From: Cupriavidus necator
Lineage (GTDB): Bacteria; Pseudomonadota; Gammaproteobacteria; Burkholderiales; Burkholderiaceae
DNA length: 64,000 bases
Direction: 5' to 3'
Assembly (NCBI GenBank): GCA_022041995.1
Contig: CP074381.1
Coordinates: forward strand, 2,604,001 to 2,668,000
Shown: positions 1 to 8,862 of the stretch, in pieces
Layout of the letters: the number at the start of each line of letters is the position of its first letter
Position numbering within the stretch: position 1 is the stretch's first letter
Program-made: the position numbers and the translations under genes
Notes under the pieces: model-generated
What the model was told of the DNA's origin: nothing
What the model saw: only the letters and a program-made list of their open reading frames with translations
Databases searched by the model: none

Positions 1-1
1 C

Positions 2-505
2 AGGCTGGTGACCGATCCGGCCTGGCCGCATGGCCTGCACGGCCACTATGAGATAGCGCACGCCGCGCAGATGGCGGCCCGCTTCCGGGCCGACTGGCCC
101 CGGCTGGCGCCGTCGGTTGCGCTGGGAATGTGGTCGGCGGGAAGGCGCCCGGAAGGCGCCGCGCTGCAGCGCATCGCGCACATGGCGGGCCAGTGCGATG
201 CGGCGGCGCTTGCCGCCCTATGGGAAGACATGGCGCGCCAGGATTTCCGGGAGACACTGCGCGGCACCGGGCGGCCGCTGTTCCATTTGTACGGGGAAGC
301 CAGCCGGCTCTATGCGCCCGCCGTGGGTGCCGCCACGCTCGCACTGCGGCCCGAGGCGGGATTCGGCGTAGTGGCCGGCGCCGGCCACAGCCCGCACATG
401 GAGCAGCCGCAGGCGTTCAATGCCGCGCTGCTGGACCTGATCGCGCGGGCCGCGTCAGGCCAGCATGCGGTAAGTCCAGAGGCCGAAGCCGGTCAGCAGC
501 AGTGA
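2..505 (+). CDS. Alpha/beta hydrolase, C-terminal part (5' end outside window)
   Basis: The reading frame is open from the first codon of the window, so the gene starts upstream and only about 167 C-terminal residues are visible. The end of an alpha/beta-hydrolase fold is recognisable: a cap-like helical region followed by GAGHSPHMEQPQAF, which carries the catalytic His with the usual H-x-x-x-x-E-x-P context. This is the pattern of BioH-type esterases and related C-C hydrolases; the nucleophile elbow is not in the window, so the substrate cannot be named. The last 17 codons run into the convergent crcB gene, a 51-base 3' overlap. That tail (after LLDLIARA) looks non-homologous and could be read-through created by a lost base, as seen in other genes of this window. 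Confidence 0.75.
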   Translation, partial: RLVTDPAWPHGLHGHYEIAHAAQMAARFRADWPRLAPSVALGMWSAGRRPEGAALQRIAHMAGQCDAAALAALWEDMARQDFRETLRGTGRPLFHLYGEASRLYAPAVGAATLALRPEAGFGVVAGAGHSPHMEQPQAFNAALLDLIARAASGQHAVSPEAEAGQQQ

Positions 506-835
506 GCCGCCCAGGTGCAGCAGCAGGTGCAGCGCCGCCCAGCCGTAGTCGCCGGCAATCAGGTTCGCCACCACCTCGCTGGAAAAAGTAGAGAACGTGG
601 TCAGCCCGCCAAGGAAGCCGGTGATGGCCAGCAGGCGCCATTCCGGCGGCAGGCCCGCGTGCAGATCGAAGAATCCGACCGCGAGCCCGATCAGGTAGCC
701 ACCCAGCAGGTTGGCCGCCAGCGTGCCATAGGGCAGCGCGGGATTGATCGCGTTCCACAGCACCGCGAAGCCCCAGCGCAGCCACGCACCCGCCGCGGCG
801 CCCACGCCCACGGCGACAAAGCCGAGCGGCCCCAT
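455..835 (-). CDS. crcB: CrcB/Fluc fluoride ion channel
   Basis: A 126-residue protein with four hydrophobic segments, the usual length of the CrcB (Fluc) family of dual-topology fluoride channels that export fluoride across the inner membrane. The family signature GGLTTFSTF lies at about residues 76-84, and a conserved pore Asn is present near residue 42 in LAANLLGG. The ATG overlaps the moaE stop codon in a TGATG junction, so crcB is probably translationally coupled to moaE and transcribed with the molybdopterin genes rather than from a fluoride-responsive leader; there is no room for a riboswitch. Its 3' end overlaps the convergent hydrolase gene. Confidence 0.93.
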   Translation of the reverse strand: MGPLGFVAVGVGAAAGAWLRWGFAVLWNAINPALPYGTLAANLLGGYLIGLAVGFFDLHAGLPPEWRLLAITGFLGGLTTFSTFSSEVVANLIAGDYGWAALHLLLHLGGSLLLTGFGLWTYRMLA

Positions 836-1353
836 CAGGGCTGGCTCCCGCCCTGCTTCTCCGGTGGCGCGCCGGCATCGTCGCCGCTGGCATTTAACGA
901 TGCGATCCCCCAGCGCTGGAGGGCGGCTTCGTCGGTCACGCGGGCGTCGACCCAGCGCGCCCCTTCCGGGGTGTCTTCCTTCTTCCAGAACGGCGCTTCG
1001 GACTTGAGGTAGTCCATGATGAACTCGCACGCGGCAAAGGCATTGCCGCGATGCGCCGACGCCACCGCGACCATCACGATCTGGTCCAGCGGCTGCATCG
1101 GCCCCACACGGTGGATGATGGTCACGCCCAGCAGCGCCCAGCGCGCGCACGCAGCCGCCTCGATCTGCGCCAGCGCCTTCTCGGTCATGCCCGGATAGTG
1201 CTCCAGCTCCATCGCGCTGACGGCGCTGCCGTCGCTGACATCGCGCACGGTGCCGATAAAGCTGGCCACCGCGCCGACCGCCGGATTGCCGGCACGCAGC
1301 GCCGCGACTTCCGCGCCAAGATCGAAATCCTCACGCTGCACCCTGACGCTCAT
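835..1353 (-). CDS. moaE: Molybdopterin synthase catalytic subunit MoaE
   Basis: MoaE, the large subunit of molybdopterin synthase, converts precursor Z (cPMP) to molybdopterin using sulfur carried on the C-terminus of MoaD. The 172 residues include the conserved HRVG at 81-84 and the lysines of YLKSEAPFWKKE (Lys117, Lys124/125) that correspond to the active-site lysines of the family. The C-terminal 20 residues are a variable Gly/Pro-rich tail. It lies one base downstream of moaD and overlaps crcB by one base, so moeA-moaD-moaE-crcB reads as one transcription unit. The ATG at 1351-1353 sits where homologous proteins begin. Confidence 0.95.
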   Translation of the reverse strand: MSVRVQREDFDLGAEVAALRAGNPAVGAVASFIGTVRDVSDGSAVSAMELEHYPGMTEKALAQIEAAACARWALLGVTIIHRVGPMQPLDQIVMVAVASAHRGNAFAACEFIMDYLKSEAPFWKKEDTPEGARWVDARVTDEAALQRWGIASLNASGDDAGAPPEKQGGSQP

Positions 1354-1354
1354 C

Positions 1355-1612
1355 TCAGCCTCCGGTCACTGGTGGGAAAAAGGCGACTTCGCAGCCATCG
1401 GCAATCGCCGTTTCGGGGCGCGCCACCGCATGGTCGACGGCCATGCGCAGCGCGCGGCCTTCAGCCAGGGTCTCGGCCCAGGCGCCGCCGCGCTGGCGCA
1501 GCCACTGGCGCAGCTCGCCCACGGTGCGCACGTCGGCCGGCACCTCGGCGCGCTCTTCGGCCACGCCCAGCTGCTCGCGCACGCTGGCAAAGAATCGGAG
1601 TTCGATGTTCAT
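1355..1612 (-). CDS. moaD: Molybdopterin synthase sulfur carrier subunit MoaD
   Basis: An 85-residue ubiquitin-like sulfur carrier. It begins MNIELRFFASVREQLG and ends in the obligatory Gly-Gly (PPVTGG) that is adenylated by MoeB and thiocarboxylated before delivering sulfur to MoaE. An in-frame ATG seven codons upstream (1633) exists, but the MNIEL start matches the beta-grasp domain edge. The stop codon is one base before the moaE ATG, fitting the fixed MoaD-MoaE heterotetramer and suggesting translational coupling. Confidence 0.93.
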   Translation of the reverse strand: MNIELRFFASVREQLGVAEERAEVPADVRTVGELRQWLRQRGGAWAETLAEGRALRMAVDHAVARPETAIADGCEVAFFPPVTGG

Positions 1613-1642
1613 CACGGCTTCTGTCCTGGTCATGCTGGCCGG

Positions 1643-2880
1643 CTACGCGAGCAGGCCGTCAAACGGAATGAACTGCACGGTATCGCCGCGCGCGATCGCC
1701 TGGTTGGGCGGATTGTCGATCAGGCCGTCGCCCCAGACGGTAGAGGTCAGCACCCCGAACTCTGGTTGGGGAACAGGTCCAGGCCGCCCTCGGCATTGAT
1801 GCGCGCGCGCAGGAACTCATTGCGGCGGTCGCCCTTGTTCAGCGCGAAATCCGCGCGCAGCGGCAGGCGCCGCGGGGTCACGCCGGCCACGCCCTGCAGG
1901 CGCAGGATGAACGGGCGCACGAACAGCAGGAAGGTCACGAAGCTGGACACCGGGTTGCCAGGCAAACCCAGGAAGAACGCCGGCTCAGCATCGTTGTTGA
2001 CCTGCCCGAACGCCAGCGGCTTGCCCGGCTTGATCGCGATCTGCCACATGTCGAGCCGCCCTTCGGCCTCGACCGCGGGCTTGATATGGTCTTCCTCGCC
2101 AACCGAGACACCGCCCGACGTGATGATCAGGTCGTGTCCCTGCGCCGCGCGGCGCAGGGTCTCGCGCGTGGCGGCCAGCGTGTCGGGCACGATGCCGAAG
2201 TCGCTGACCTCGCAGCCCAGGTTTTCCAGCAGGCCGCGCAGCGTGAAGCGGTTGGAGTTGTAGATGGCGCCCGGCTTGAGCGGCTCGCCCGGCATCGCCA
2301 GTTCGTCGCCGGTGAAGAACACGGCGACGCGCACGCGCCGCACCACGTCCAGCTTTGCCTGGCCGACCGATGCGGCCAGCCCCAGCGCCTGCGGCGTCAG
2401 CCGCGTGCCGGCCGGCAGGATCACGCTGCCGGCTTCGATATCCTCGCCCGCGCGCCGCACCCATTCACCGGATTGCGGCACGTGGTTGACGATCACATCC
2501 TCACCCTCGGCGGCGCATTGTTCCTGCATCACCACGGCGTCGGCGCCCGGCGGGATCAGCCCGCCGGTGAAGATGCGCGCGGCGGTGCCGGGTTCCAGCG
2601 CGCTGCCGACATGGCCGGCAGGGATCCGTTGCGACACGCGCAGCCGCGTGCCGGCAACGGGCACATCGGCCGCGCGCATGGCGTAGCCGTCCATCGAGGT
2701 ATTGTCGGCCGGCGGCACGCGCAGCGTGCTGGTCACGGGCGCGGCCAGCACGCGGCCATTGGCGTCGAGCGTGTCGACGGATTCAACCTGCGCCAGCGGA
2801 CGGGCGGCGCCGAGCAGCGCGTCGAGCGCCTGGGCCATGGTCAGCATCGGGGGGCGGGAAGGTGCTGCGGCTTGGGTCAT
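1643..2880 (-). CDS. moeA: Molybdopterin molybdenumtransferase MoeA (frame broken near 1753-1756)
   Basis: MoeA inserts molybdate into adenylated molybdopterin. Family features are clear: GGLIPPGADAVVMQEQ, the GDEL segment and TSGGVSVGEEDHIKP. The continuous frame stops early after LFPNQSSG at 1747. Adding one C to the CCCC run at 1753-1756 restores the end of domain IV (VLTSTVWGDGLIDN... to GDTVQFIPFDGLLA) and a stop at 1643-1645, giving 412 residues, the normal length. The loss matches a window-wide pattern of missing G/C bases and is probably a sequence error, although moeA is not essential and a real mutation is possible. The start at 2880 (MTQAAAP) is preferred because the longer option at 2934 lies inside the thrC terminator hairpin. 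Confidence 0.9.
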
Positions 2881-2908
2881 GGTGCGATGTGGGAAAGAGT
2901 TGGCCACG

Positions 2909-2960
2909 AAAAACGGCCCGCGCATTGCCTGCACCCACTTGTTGGGGCAGGCAACGCGGG
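2909..2960 (-). terminator. Intrinsic terminator after thrC
   Basis: Read leftward, arms at 2960-2947 and 2932-2917 (CCCGCGTTGCCTGC against its complement with a two-base bulge) form a strong GC stem. Three bases later comes a run of five T (2913-2909). It lies 91 bases after the thrC stop and just upstream of moeA, separating the threonine genes from the molybdopterin genes. Confidence 0.75.
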
Positions 2961-3051
2961 GGCCGGGGATCGGGCCCGCAGCCTGATTGTAGCGAGTTGG
3001 CGCGGGCCCGGCATGCGGCAGCGCCGCAGCGGGCTACACGCACCCGCGCGC

Positions 3052-4496
3052 TTACAGGCCGGTGTGGCCGGCGATGTAGGCCTTGACCTGCGCGGCGTCC
3101 GCGGGCATCACTTCAAAGCGCTGCGGCAGGCTCTCGATGCCCTCGAACCTGGCCGGGCGCTCCGGCTCGTGGCCGAGCGCTTCGCGGATGGTGTCGGCAA
3201 ACTTGGCGGGCAGCGCGGTTTCCAGCACCACCATCGGCACGCCGGCGCTGAGATGCTCGCGCGCCACCTTGACGCCATCGGCGGTATGGGTATCGATAGT
3301 GATGCCGTAGCGCGATGACAGGTCGCGGATGGTGGCCAGCCGGTCCTGGTGCGTGCTGCGGCCCGAGACAAAGCCGAACTGGCGGATGCGGTCGAATTCC
3401 GGCGTGCCCGACAGGTCGAAGCCGCCCTTCTCTTCCACGTCGCGGAACAGCGCCGCCAGCTTGCCGCCGTCCTGGCCCAGCAGGTCGAACACGAAGCGCT
3501 CGAAGTTCGAGGCCTTGGAGATGTCCATGCTGGGGCTGGAGGTATGGTAGGTCTCGGCCGACTTGCGCACGCGGTAGGCGCCGGTGCGGAAGAACTCGTC
3601 GAGCACGTCGTTCTCGTTGGTGGCCACCACCAGCTTGTCGATCGGCAGGCCCATCATGCGCGCGATATGGCCGGCGCAGACATTGCCGAAGTTGCCCGAC
3701 GGCACGCAGAACGACACCTTCTGGCCCGGGCCGCTGGTAGCCAGCAGCCAGCCCTTGAAGTAGTACACCGCCTGGGCCACCACGCGCGCCAGTTGATCGA
3801 GTTGACCGTGCCGATCTTCTGGCGCGCCTTGTAGCCGAGGTCGTTGGAGACCGCCTTGACGATGTCCTGGCAGTCGTCGAACACGCCTTCGACCGCCAGG
3901 TTGAAGATGTTGGCATCCTGCAGGCTGAACATCTGCGCGGTCTGGAACGCGCTCATCTTGCGGTGCGGGCTCAGCATGAACACGCGGATGCCGCGCTTGC
4001 CGCGCATCGCGTATTCGGCGGCGCTGCCGGTATCGCCCGAGGTCGCGCCCAGGATGTTCAGCTCCTGGCCGGCACGGCCCAGCGCGTACTCGAACAGGTT
4101 GCCGAGCAGCTGCATCGCCATGTCCTTGAAGGCCAGCGTCGGGCCGTTGGACAGGCCCAGCAGTTGCAGCCTGGTGCCGCCTTCTTCGCCCAGCGTGCGC
4201 AGCGGCGTAATGTCGGCGGTGTTGTCGCCTTCGCGCGCGTTGCAATACACCTCGGGCGTATAGGTCTTGCGCGTCAGCGCGCGCAGGTCCTCGGCGGGAA
4301 TATCGTCGCAGAACTTGCGCAGGATCTCGTAGGCCAGGTCGGCATACGACAGCTTGCGCCAGGCTTCGAGCTCATCGGCCGTGACCTGCGGGTACTGGGT
4401 GGGCAGGTACAGCCCGCCGTCCGGCGCCAGGCCGCCCAGCAGGATCTCGGAAAACGATTGCGGCATCTCATGGCCGCGGGTCGACTGGTATTTCAT
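3052..4496 (-). CDS. thrC: Threonine synthase ThrC (frame broken near 3789-3790)
   Basis: Threonine synthase, the PLP enzyme that converts O-phosphohomoserine to threonine. The N-terminal half (236 residues) carries the PLP lysine in PTLAFKDMAMQ (Lys124) and the SGDTG phosphate-binding loop near 153-157. The C-terminal half (VPSGNFGN, FFRTGAYR and onward) continues in another frame. The junction reads NSINW then R, whereas the conserved sequence is NSINWARVVAQAVYY. Adding one C at 3789-3790 joins both parts into a 481-residue protein of normal length. It sits just downstream of hom, the preceding pathway step except for homoserine kinase, which is not in the window. The break is most likely an assembly error. 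Confidence 0.93.
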
Positions 4497-4519
4497 GTGA
4501 ATCGGCAGGTATCCGGCCC

Positions 4520-5830
4520 TTAGTTCAGTTCTTCCATGCGCAGGCGCGTCACGGCGGACAGCACGGTCGGCAGCGCCTCGATCCTGGCTATCGCCGCGTT
4601 GACGTGCTTCTCGCGCGTGATGTGGGTCAGGATGATGATGTCGGTCTGCGGCTCGCCTTCGCGCGATTCCTTCTGCAGCATGGCATCGATCGAGATGCTG
4701 CCTTCGGCCAGAATGCGGGTGATCTCGGCCAGCACGCCGGTCTCGTCCGACACGCGCATGCGCAGGTAGTACGAGCTGTTGATCTCTTCGATCGGCAGCA
4801 CCGGCACGCTCGACAGCTCATCCGGCTGGAACGCCAGGTGCGGCACGCGGTGGTTCGGGTCGGCGGTGTGCAGGCGGGTCACGTCAACCAGGTCGGCGAT
4901 CACGGCCGAGGCGGTCGGCTCGGCGCCGGCGCCCTTGCCGTAGTAGAGCGTCGCGCCCACGGCGTCGCCCTGCACCAGCACGGCGTTCATTGCGCCTTCG
5001 ACGTTCGCGATCAGGCGCGAGGCCGGCACCAGCGTCGGATGCACGCGCAGCTCGACGCCGTCGTCACGGCGGCGGGTGATGCCCAGCAGCTTGATGCGGT
5101 AGCCCAGTTCCTCGGCGTATTTGATGTCGATGGCCGACAGCCTGGTGATGCCTTCCACGTGCGCCTTTTCGAACTGCACCGGCATGCCGAAGGCGATCGC
5201 GCTCATCAGCGTGACCTTGTGCGCGGCATCGACGCCTTCGATGTCGAAGGTCGGGTCGGCCTCGGCGTAGCCCAGCTGCTGCGCTTCCTTCAGGACCACG
5301 TCGAAATCGAGGCCCTTGTCGCGCATCTCGGACAGGATGAAGTTGGTGGTGCCGTTGATGATGCCGGCGATCCACTGGATGCGGTTGGCGGTCAGGCCTT
5401 CGCGCAGCGCCTTGATGATGGGGATGCCGCCAGCCACCGCGGCCTCGAAGGCGACGATCACGCCCTTGCGGCGCGCGGCTTCGAAGATCTCGTTGCCGTG
5501 CACGGCCAGCAGCGCCTTGTTGGCGGTGACCACGTGCTTGCCGTTCTCGATCGCCTTGAGCACCAGTTCGCGCGCGATGCCGTAGCCGCCGATCAGCTCG
5601 ATGACGATATCGATGTCGGGGCGGTTGACCACCTCGTTGGCGTCGCTGACGATCTCCACTTCCCCATTGGTCAGTTCGCGCGCGCGTTCGGTGTTGAGAT
5701 CGGCCACCACGGCAATCTCGATGCCGCGGCCGGCGCGGCGACGAATTTCTTCCTGGTTGCGCTTGAGCACGTTGAACGTGCCGCTACCGACGGTACCGAT
5801 GCCGAGCAGGCCAACTTTGATGGGGTTCAT
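4520..5830 (-). CDS. hom: Homoserine dehydrogenase
   Basis: NAD(P)-dependent homoserine dehydrogenase, which reduces aspartate semialdehyde to homoserine in threonine and methionine synthesis. The 436 residues show the N-terminal Rossmann motif GLLGIGTVGSG (about 6-16), the catalytic homoserine-dehydrogenase domain (AVAGGIPIIKALREGL, GIINGTTNFILSEM) and a C-terminal ACT domain from about residue 348 (SYYLRMRVSDETGVLAEI). The ACT domain implies feedback control, usually by threonine. The ATG at 5830 is preferred to a TTG two codons upstream. Only 23 bases separate it from thrC, so the two are probably cotranscribed. Confidence 0.96.
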   Translation of the reverse strand: MNPIKVGLLGIGTVGSGTFNVLKRNQEEIRRRAGRGIEIAVVADLNTERARELTNGEVEIVSDANEVVNRPDIDIVIELIGGYGIARELVLKAIENGKHVVTANKALLAVHGNEIFEAARRKGVIVAFEAAVAGGIPIIKALREGLTANRIQWIAGIINGTTNFILSEMRDKGLDFDVVLKEAQQLGYAEADPTFDIEGVDAAHKVTLMSAIAFGMPVQFEKAHVEGITRLSAIDIKYAEELGYRIKLLGITRRRDDGVELRVHPTLVPASRLIANVEGAMNAVLVQGDAVGATLYYGKGAGAEPTASAVIADLVDVTRLHTADPNHRVPHLAFQPDELSSVPVLPIEEINSSYYLRMRVSDETGVLAEITRILAEGSISIDAMLQKESREGEPQTDIIILTHITREKHVNAAIARIEALPTVLSAVTRLRMEELN

Positions 5831-5879
5831 GGACAATCTTCTGAGTTGCTAAGGATGAATTGCGGCGCGGCCCGCGGAA

Positions 5880-7115
5880 TCAGGCCGCCGCCTTGCCGTG
5901 GCGTTTTCGGTACGCATCGAGGAAGCGCGCGATGCGGCTGATGGCCTCGCGCAGGTCTTCCTCGTGCGGCAGGAACACGATGCGGAAATGGTCGGGACTG
6001 GCCCAGTTGAAGCCCGAGCCCTGCACCAGCAGCACCTTGGACTCCTGCAGCAGTTCATAGATGAACTCCTGGTCGTCCTGCACCGGGTACATCGACAGGT
6101 CGAGCTTGGGAAACAGGTACAGCGCCGCCTTGGGCTTGACGCAGGTCACGCCCGGGATCGCGGTGATCAGCTCGTAGGCCAGGTCGCGCTGGCGGCGCAG
6201 GCGCCCGCCTTCGGCGACCAGGTCGTTGATGCTCTGGTAGCCGCCCAGCGCGGTCTGGATCGCCCACTGGCCCGGCACGTTGGCGCACAGGCGCATCGAC
6301 GACAGCATGTTCAGGCCTTCGATGTAGTCAATGGCCGGGCGCTTGTCGCCCGACACTACCATCCAGCCGGCGCGGTAGCCGCACGAGCGGTAGTTCTTCG
6401 ACAGGCCGTTGAAGGTCACCGTGAAGACATCGGTCGACAGCGAGGCGATCGAGGTGTGGGTGTGGCCGTCGTACAGGACCTTGTCGTAGATCTCGTCGGC
6501 AAAGACGATCAGGCCGTGCTCGCGTGCGATGGCGACGATCTCGAGCAGCAGTTCGTCCGAATACAGCGCCCCGGTGGGGTTGTTCGGGTTGATGATGACG
6601 ATGGCCTTGGTATGCGGCGTGATGCGGGCGCGGATATCGGCCGGATCGGGCATCCAGTCATTGGACTCGTCGCAGATATAGTGCACCGGCGTGCCGCCCG
6701 AGAGGCTCACCGCGGCGGTCCACAGCGGGTAGTCCGGCGCCGGCACCAGCACTTCGTCGCCGGCATTGAGCAGCGCGTTGACGGCCATCACGATCAGTTC
6801 GGAGGCACCGTTGCCCACATAAATATCGTCCAGGCCAACGCCTTCGATATTTTTTTGCTGGGTATAGTGCATGATCGCCTTGCGTGCGGCGAAAATACCC
6901 TTGGAATCAGAATAACCTGCCGAATTCGGCAGGTTTCGCATCATGTCCTGCTGAATCTCTTCCGGCGCGTCGAACCCGAACACCGCCAGGTTGCCGATAT
7001 TCAGCTTGATGATCTTGTGCCCTTCTTCCTCCATCTGCTTGGCCTTTTCCAGCACCGGTCCGCGGATGTCGTAGCAAACGTTATTGAGTTTGTTGGATTT
7101 CTGGATGGGTTTCAC
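5880..7115 (-). CDS. alaT: Alanine-synthesising aminotransferase AlaT
   Basis: A class I/II PLP aminotransferase of the AlaT type, which makes alanine from pyruvate and glutamate. From the GTG at 7115 (VKPIQKSNKLNNVCYDIRGP) it is 411 residues, the family length. The PLP lysine is Lys240 in NGLSKNYRSCGYRAGW, with Asp207 in FADEIYD and the NPNNPTGA loop near 176-183. The frame stays open upstream of the GTG but that stretch is not protein-like. It precedes hom and thrC on the same strand, an order that recurs in Cupriavidus and Ralstonia, and may share their transcript. Confidence 0.92.
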   Translation of the reverse strand: MKPIQKSNKLNNVCYDIRGPVLEKAKQMEEEGHKIIKLNIGNLAVFGFDAPEEIQQDMMRNLPNSAGYSDSKGIFAARKAIMHYTQQKNIEGVGLDDIYVGNGASELIVMAVNALLNAGDEVLVPAPDYPLWTAAVSLSGGTPVHYICDESNDWMPDPADIRARITPHTKAIVIINPNNPTGALYSDELLLEIVAIAREHGLIVFADEIYDKVLYDGHTHTSIASLSTDVFTVTFNGLSKNYRSCGYRAGWMVVSGDKRPAIDYIEGLNMLSSMRLCANVPGQWAIQTALGGYQSINDLVAEGGRLRRQRDLAYELITAIPGVTCVKPKAALYLFPKLDLSMYPVQDDQEFIYELLQESKVLLVQGSGFNWASPDHFRIVFLPHEEDLREAISRIARFLDAYRKRHGKAAA

Positions 7116-7459
7116 GGCGATGTCGGGCAAGCGTAGCGTGCCGCGTCGGCGGCACCGGACAGGGAATCTGGGCGAATCTGAATTAATGCCGAAGCCCCGT
7201 GCGGAAGCCCGGCGCCGAGGCGCCGTCCGCTGCAATGCAACGCGAACGTGGCAGACAGGGAGGCAAAAGCTATAATTTATCGGATTATGACAGACTTCGG
7301 CAGGGATTCTTGCATTGCAGCGTGCGCTTGCCGCGCGCACGCCAGGCGCCTGCGCACTGTCGTCGATCCTGTCGTCCACACCGTACCCGCCCGGGGTGCC
7401 GGCCATCCGCCCCACGGGCCGGCCCGCCAGCCCGCGGCGGCCGCCGCAGAGGCCTCCAA
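7116..7459. other. Divergent intergenic region between alaT and the Mth938-like gene
   Basis: 344 bases with no convincing gene. It must hold the promoters of alaT (leftward) and of the rightward Mth938-like/peroxiredoxin pair. A TATAAT hexamer at 7271-7276 on the + strand has only a weak match 16 bases upstream (TGGCAG at 7249-7254). The rest is GC-rich with several short inverted repeats and no clear operator. Confidence 0.5.
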
Positions 7460-7843
7460 GTGAAACTCCACGCCGACCAGCCCCAGTCGCTAAATACCGT
7501 CACGGCCTACGGGCCGGGCTACATCGAGATCAACCTCGTCCGTCACACCAACTCGGTCCTGGTCATGCCCGAGGGCGAAGTCCGGCCCTGGCCGGTCAGC
7601 CGCTTCGAAGACCTCGAGCCCGCGCATTTCGAGCAACTGGTGGAACTCGGCCCCGAAGTGGTGCTGCTCGGCACCGGCTCGCGGTTGCGCTTCCCGCACC
7701 CGCGCCTGACCGCGTCGCTGTCGCGCCGCCATGTCGGGGTGGACGCCATGGACCTGCAGGCCGCCTGCCGCACCTACAACATCCTGATGGCAGAAGGCCG
7801 CAAGGTGGCGGCGGTGCTGCTGCTCGAACCCGAAGCCGCCTGA
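7460..7843 (+). CDS. Mth938-like domain protein (DUF498 family)
   Basis: A 127-residue protein of the Mth938/Xcc1710 family (DUF498), related to mitochondrial NDUFAF3. The fold is recognisable from NTVTAYGPGYIEINLVRH, the LGPEVVLLGTG strand-turn and the C-terminal GVDAMDLQAACRTYNIL. Its biochemical role in bacteria is unknown. The GTG at 7460 is chosen because the sequence upstream in this frame is not conserved-looking. It is followed 127 bases later by a peroxiredoxin gene on the same strand. Confidence 0.85.
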   Translation: MKLHADQPQSLNTVTAYGPGYIEINLVRHTNSVLVMPEGEVRPWPVSRFEDLEPAHFEQLVELGPEVVLLGTGSRLRFPHPRLTASLSRRHVGVDAMDLQAACRTYNILMAEGRKVAAVLLLEPEAA

Positions 7844-7969
7844 CCTCTGCAAAAGTTGAGCCGGCGCCACGCTTGAAGTCCGGCGGGCCGCCCCAATCTG
7901 CCCCGCCAAGGTGGCAGCCCCCTCACCAGATTCTCCCGATCCCCTGCCCCTCCCCCAGGAGCCACAAGC

Positions 7970-8434
7970 ATGACCGTCAGTCTGAACAAGGCCGTACCCG
8001 ACTTCAGCGCGCCGATGACCGGCGACGCCACCTTCCGCCTTGCCGATTATCGCGGCAAGACAGTGGTGCTGTACTTCTACCCGAAGGACAACACGCCGGG
8101 TTGCACCACGGAGGCCATGAACTTCCGCGACCAGTACGAGGATTTCCAGAAGGCCGGCGTGCAGGTGTTCGGCATCTCGCGCGACAGCATCCGCTCGCAC
8201 GAGAACTTCAAGGCCAAGCTTGAACTGCCCTTTGAGCTGATCTCCGACGCCGACGAAGCCGTGTGCACGTTGTTCGATGTCATCAAGATGAAAAAGCTCT
8301 ATGGCAAGGAGCACCGGGGCATCGAGCGCAGCACCTTCATCATCGACGGCAAGGGCATCCTGCGCCACGAGCTGCGCGGCATCAAGGTGCCGAACCATGT
8401 TGACGAAGTCCTGGAAATCGTGCGCGGGCTCTGA
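7970..8434 (+). CDS. bcp: Peroxiredoxin of the BCP/PrxQ type
   Basis: A thiol peroxidase of 154 residues that reduces hydrogen and alkyl peroxides. The peroxidatic cysteine is Cys45 in YPKDNTPGCTTEA. The position five residues later, a resolving Cys in E. coli BCP, is Met50 here, so this is either a 1-Cys enzyme or uses Cys99 (ADEAVCTLF) or an external thiol. The rest of the fold (GISRDSIRSHENF, RSTFIIDGKG) is complete. The gene ends well before a rightward terminator at 8671-8709. Confidence 0.94.
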   Translation: MTVSLNKAVPDFSAPMTGDATFRLADYRGKTVVLYFYPKDNTPGCTTEAMNFRDQYEDFQKAGVQVFGISRDSIRSHENFKAKLELPFELISDADEAVCTLFDVIKMKKLYGKEHRGIERSTFIIDGKGILRHELRGIKVPNHVDEVLEIVRGL

Positions 8435-8862
8435 GGTATCGCGTCGGTATTGGCCTTGCCCCGACACGGACGCCAACCCGGACGTGCTGTGTCGCAACAA
8501 GCCGTTGGCAAACCCAATTGCCAAACCCAAAACCTTCGGATACATTGGCCCGTAATGAGTTCAGATTCCGGATGCCACGCTGTTTCGACTCCCCGGCCCA
8601 GGCGGTTCGCGCCACAGGCCGGTAGCGGACCTGCCGTGTCGGCAGTCCGCCAAAGAAGCCGCCGGATCCTAGCCGCCAACCCTGTTCAGCAGGCATGGCG
8701 GCTTTTTTGTTTGCAGCCGCGTCTGTCCTCATGCCTGTCCGCGCCGGGAGCCTCGCACAGGCATGCCCCGGCCATTGGCCGCCACGCCGTATCCGACGTA
8801 TCGCGGCGTCGCGGCACGGACACCCTCGCCCCCTTCTTGTCCCCCTGAAAGGAAAGCCAAGC
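8435..8862. other. Intergenic region between bcp and the PIN-PhoH gene
   Basis: 428 bases without a supported gene. It contains a rightward intrinsic terminator at 8671-8709; downstream of it the promoter of the PIN-PhoH gene is expected, but no hexamer pair stands out. A frame that opens at 8695 and runs into the PIN-PhoH gene starts inside the terminator and is rejected as a start. Confidence 0.5.
8671..8709 (+). terminator. Intrinsic terminator upstream of the PIN-PhoH gene
   Basis: Outer stem AGCCGCC (8671-8677) pairs with GGCGGCT (8697-8703), with an inner CCTG/CAGG hairpin in the loop. A run of six T follows at 8703-8708. It probably ends the transcript from bcp. Confidence 0.8.

Noticed and set aside
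7199..7459. An N-terminal extension of the Mth938-like protein.
   Set aside because: The upstream part has low-complexity Arg/Pro sequence and crosses the promoter region; the GTG at 7460 fits the family start.
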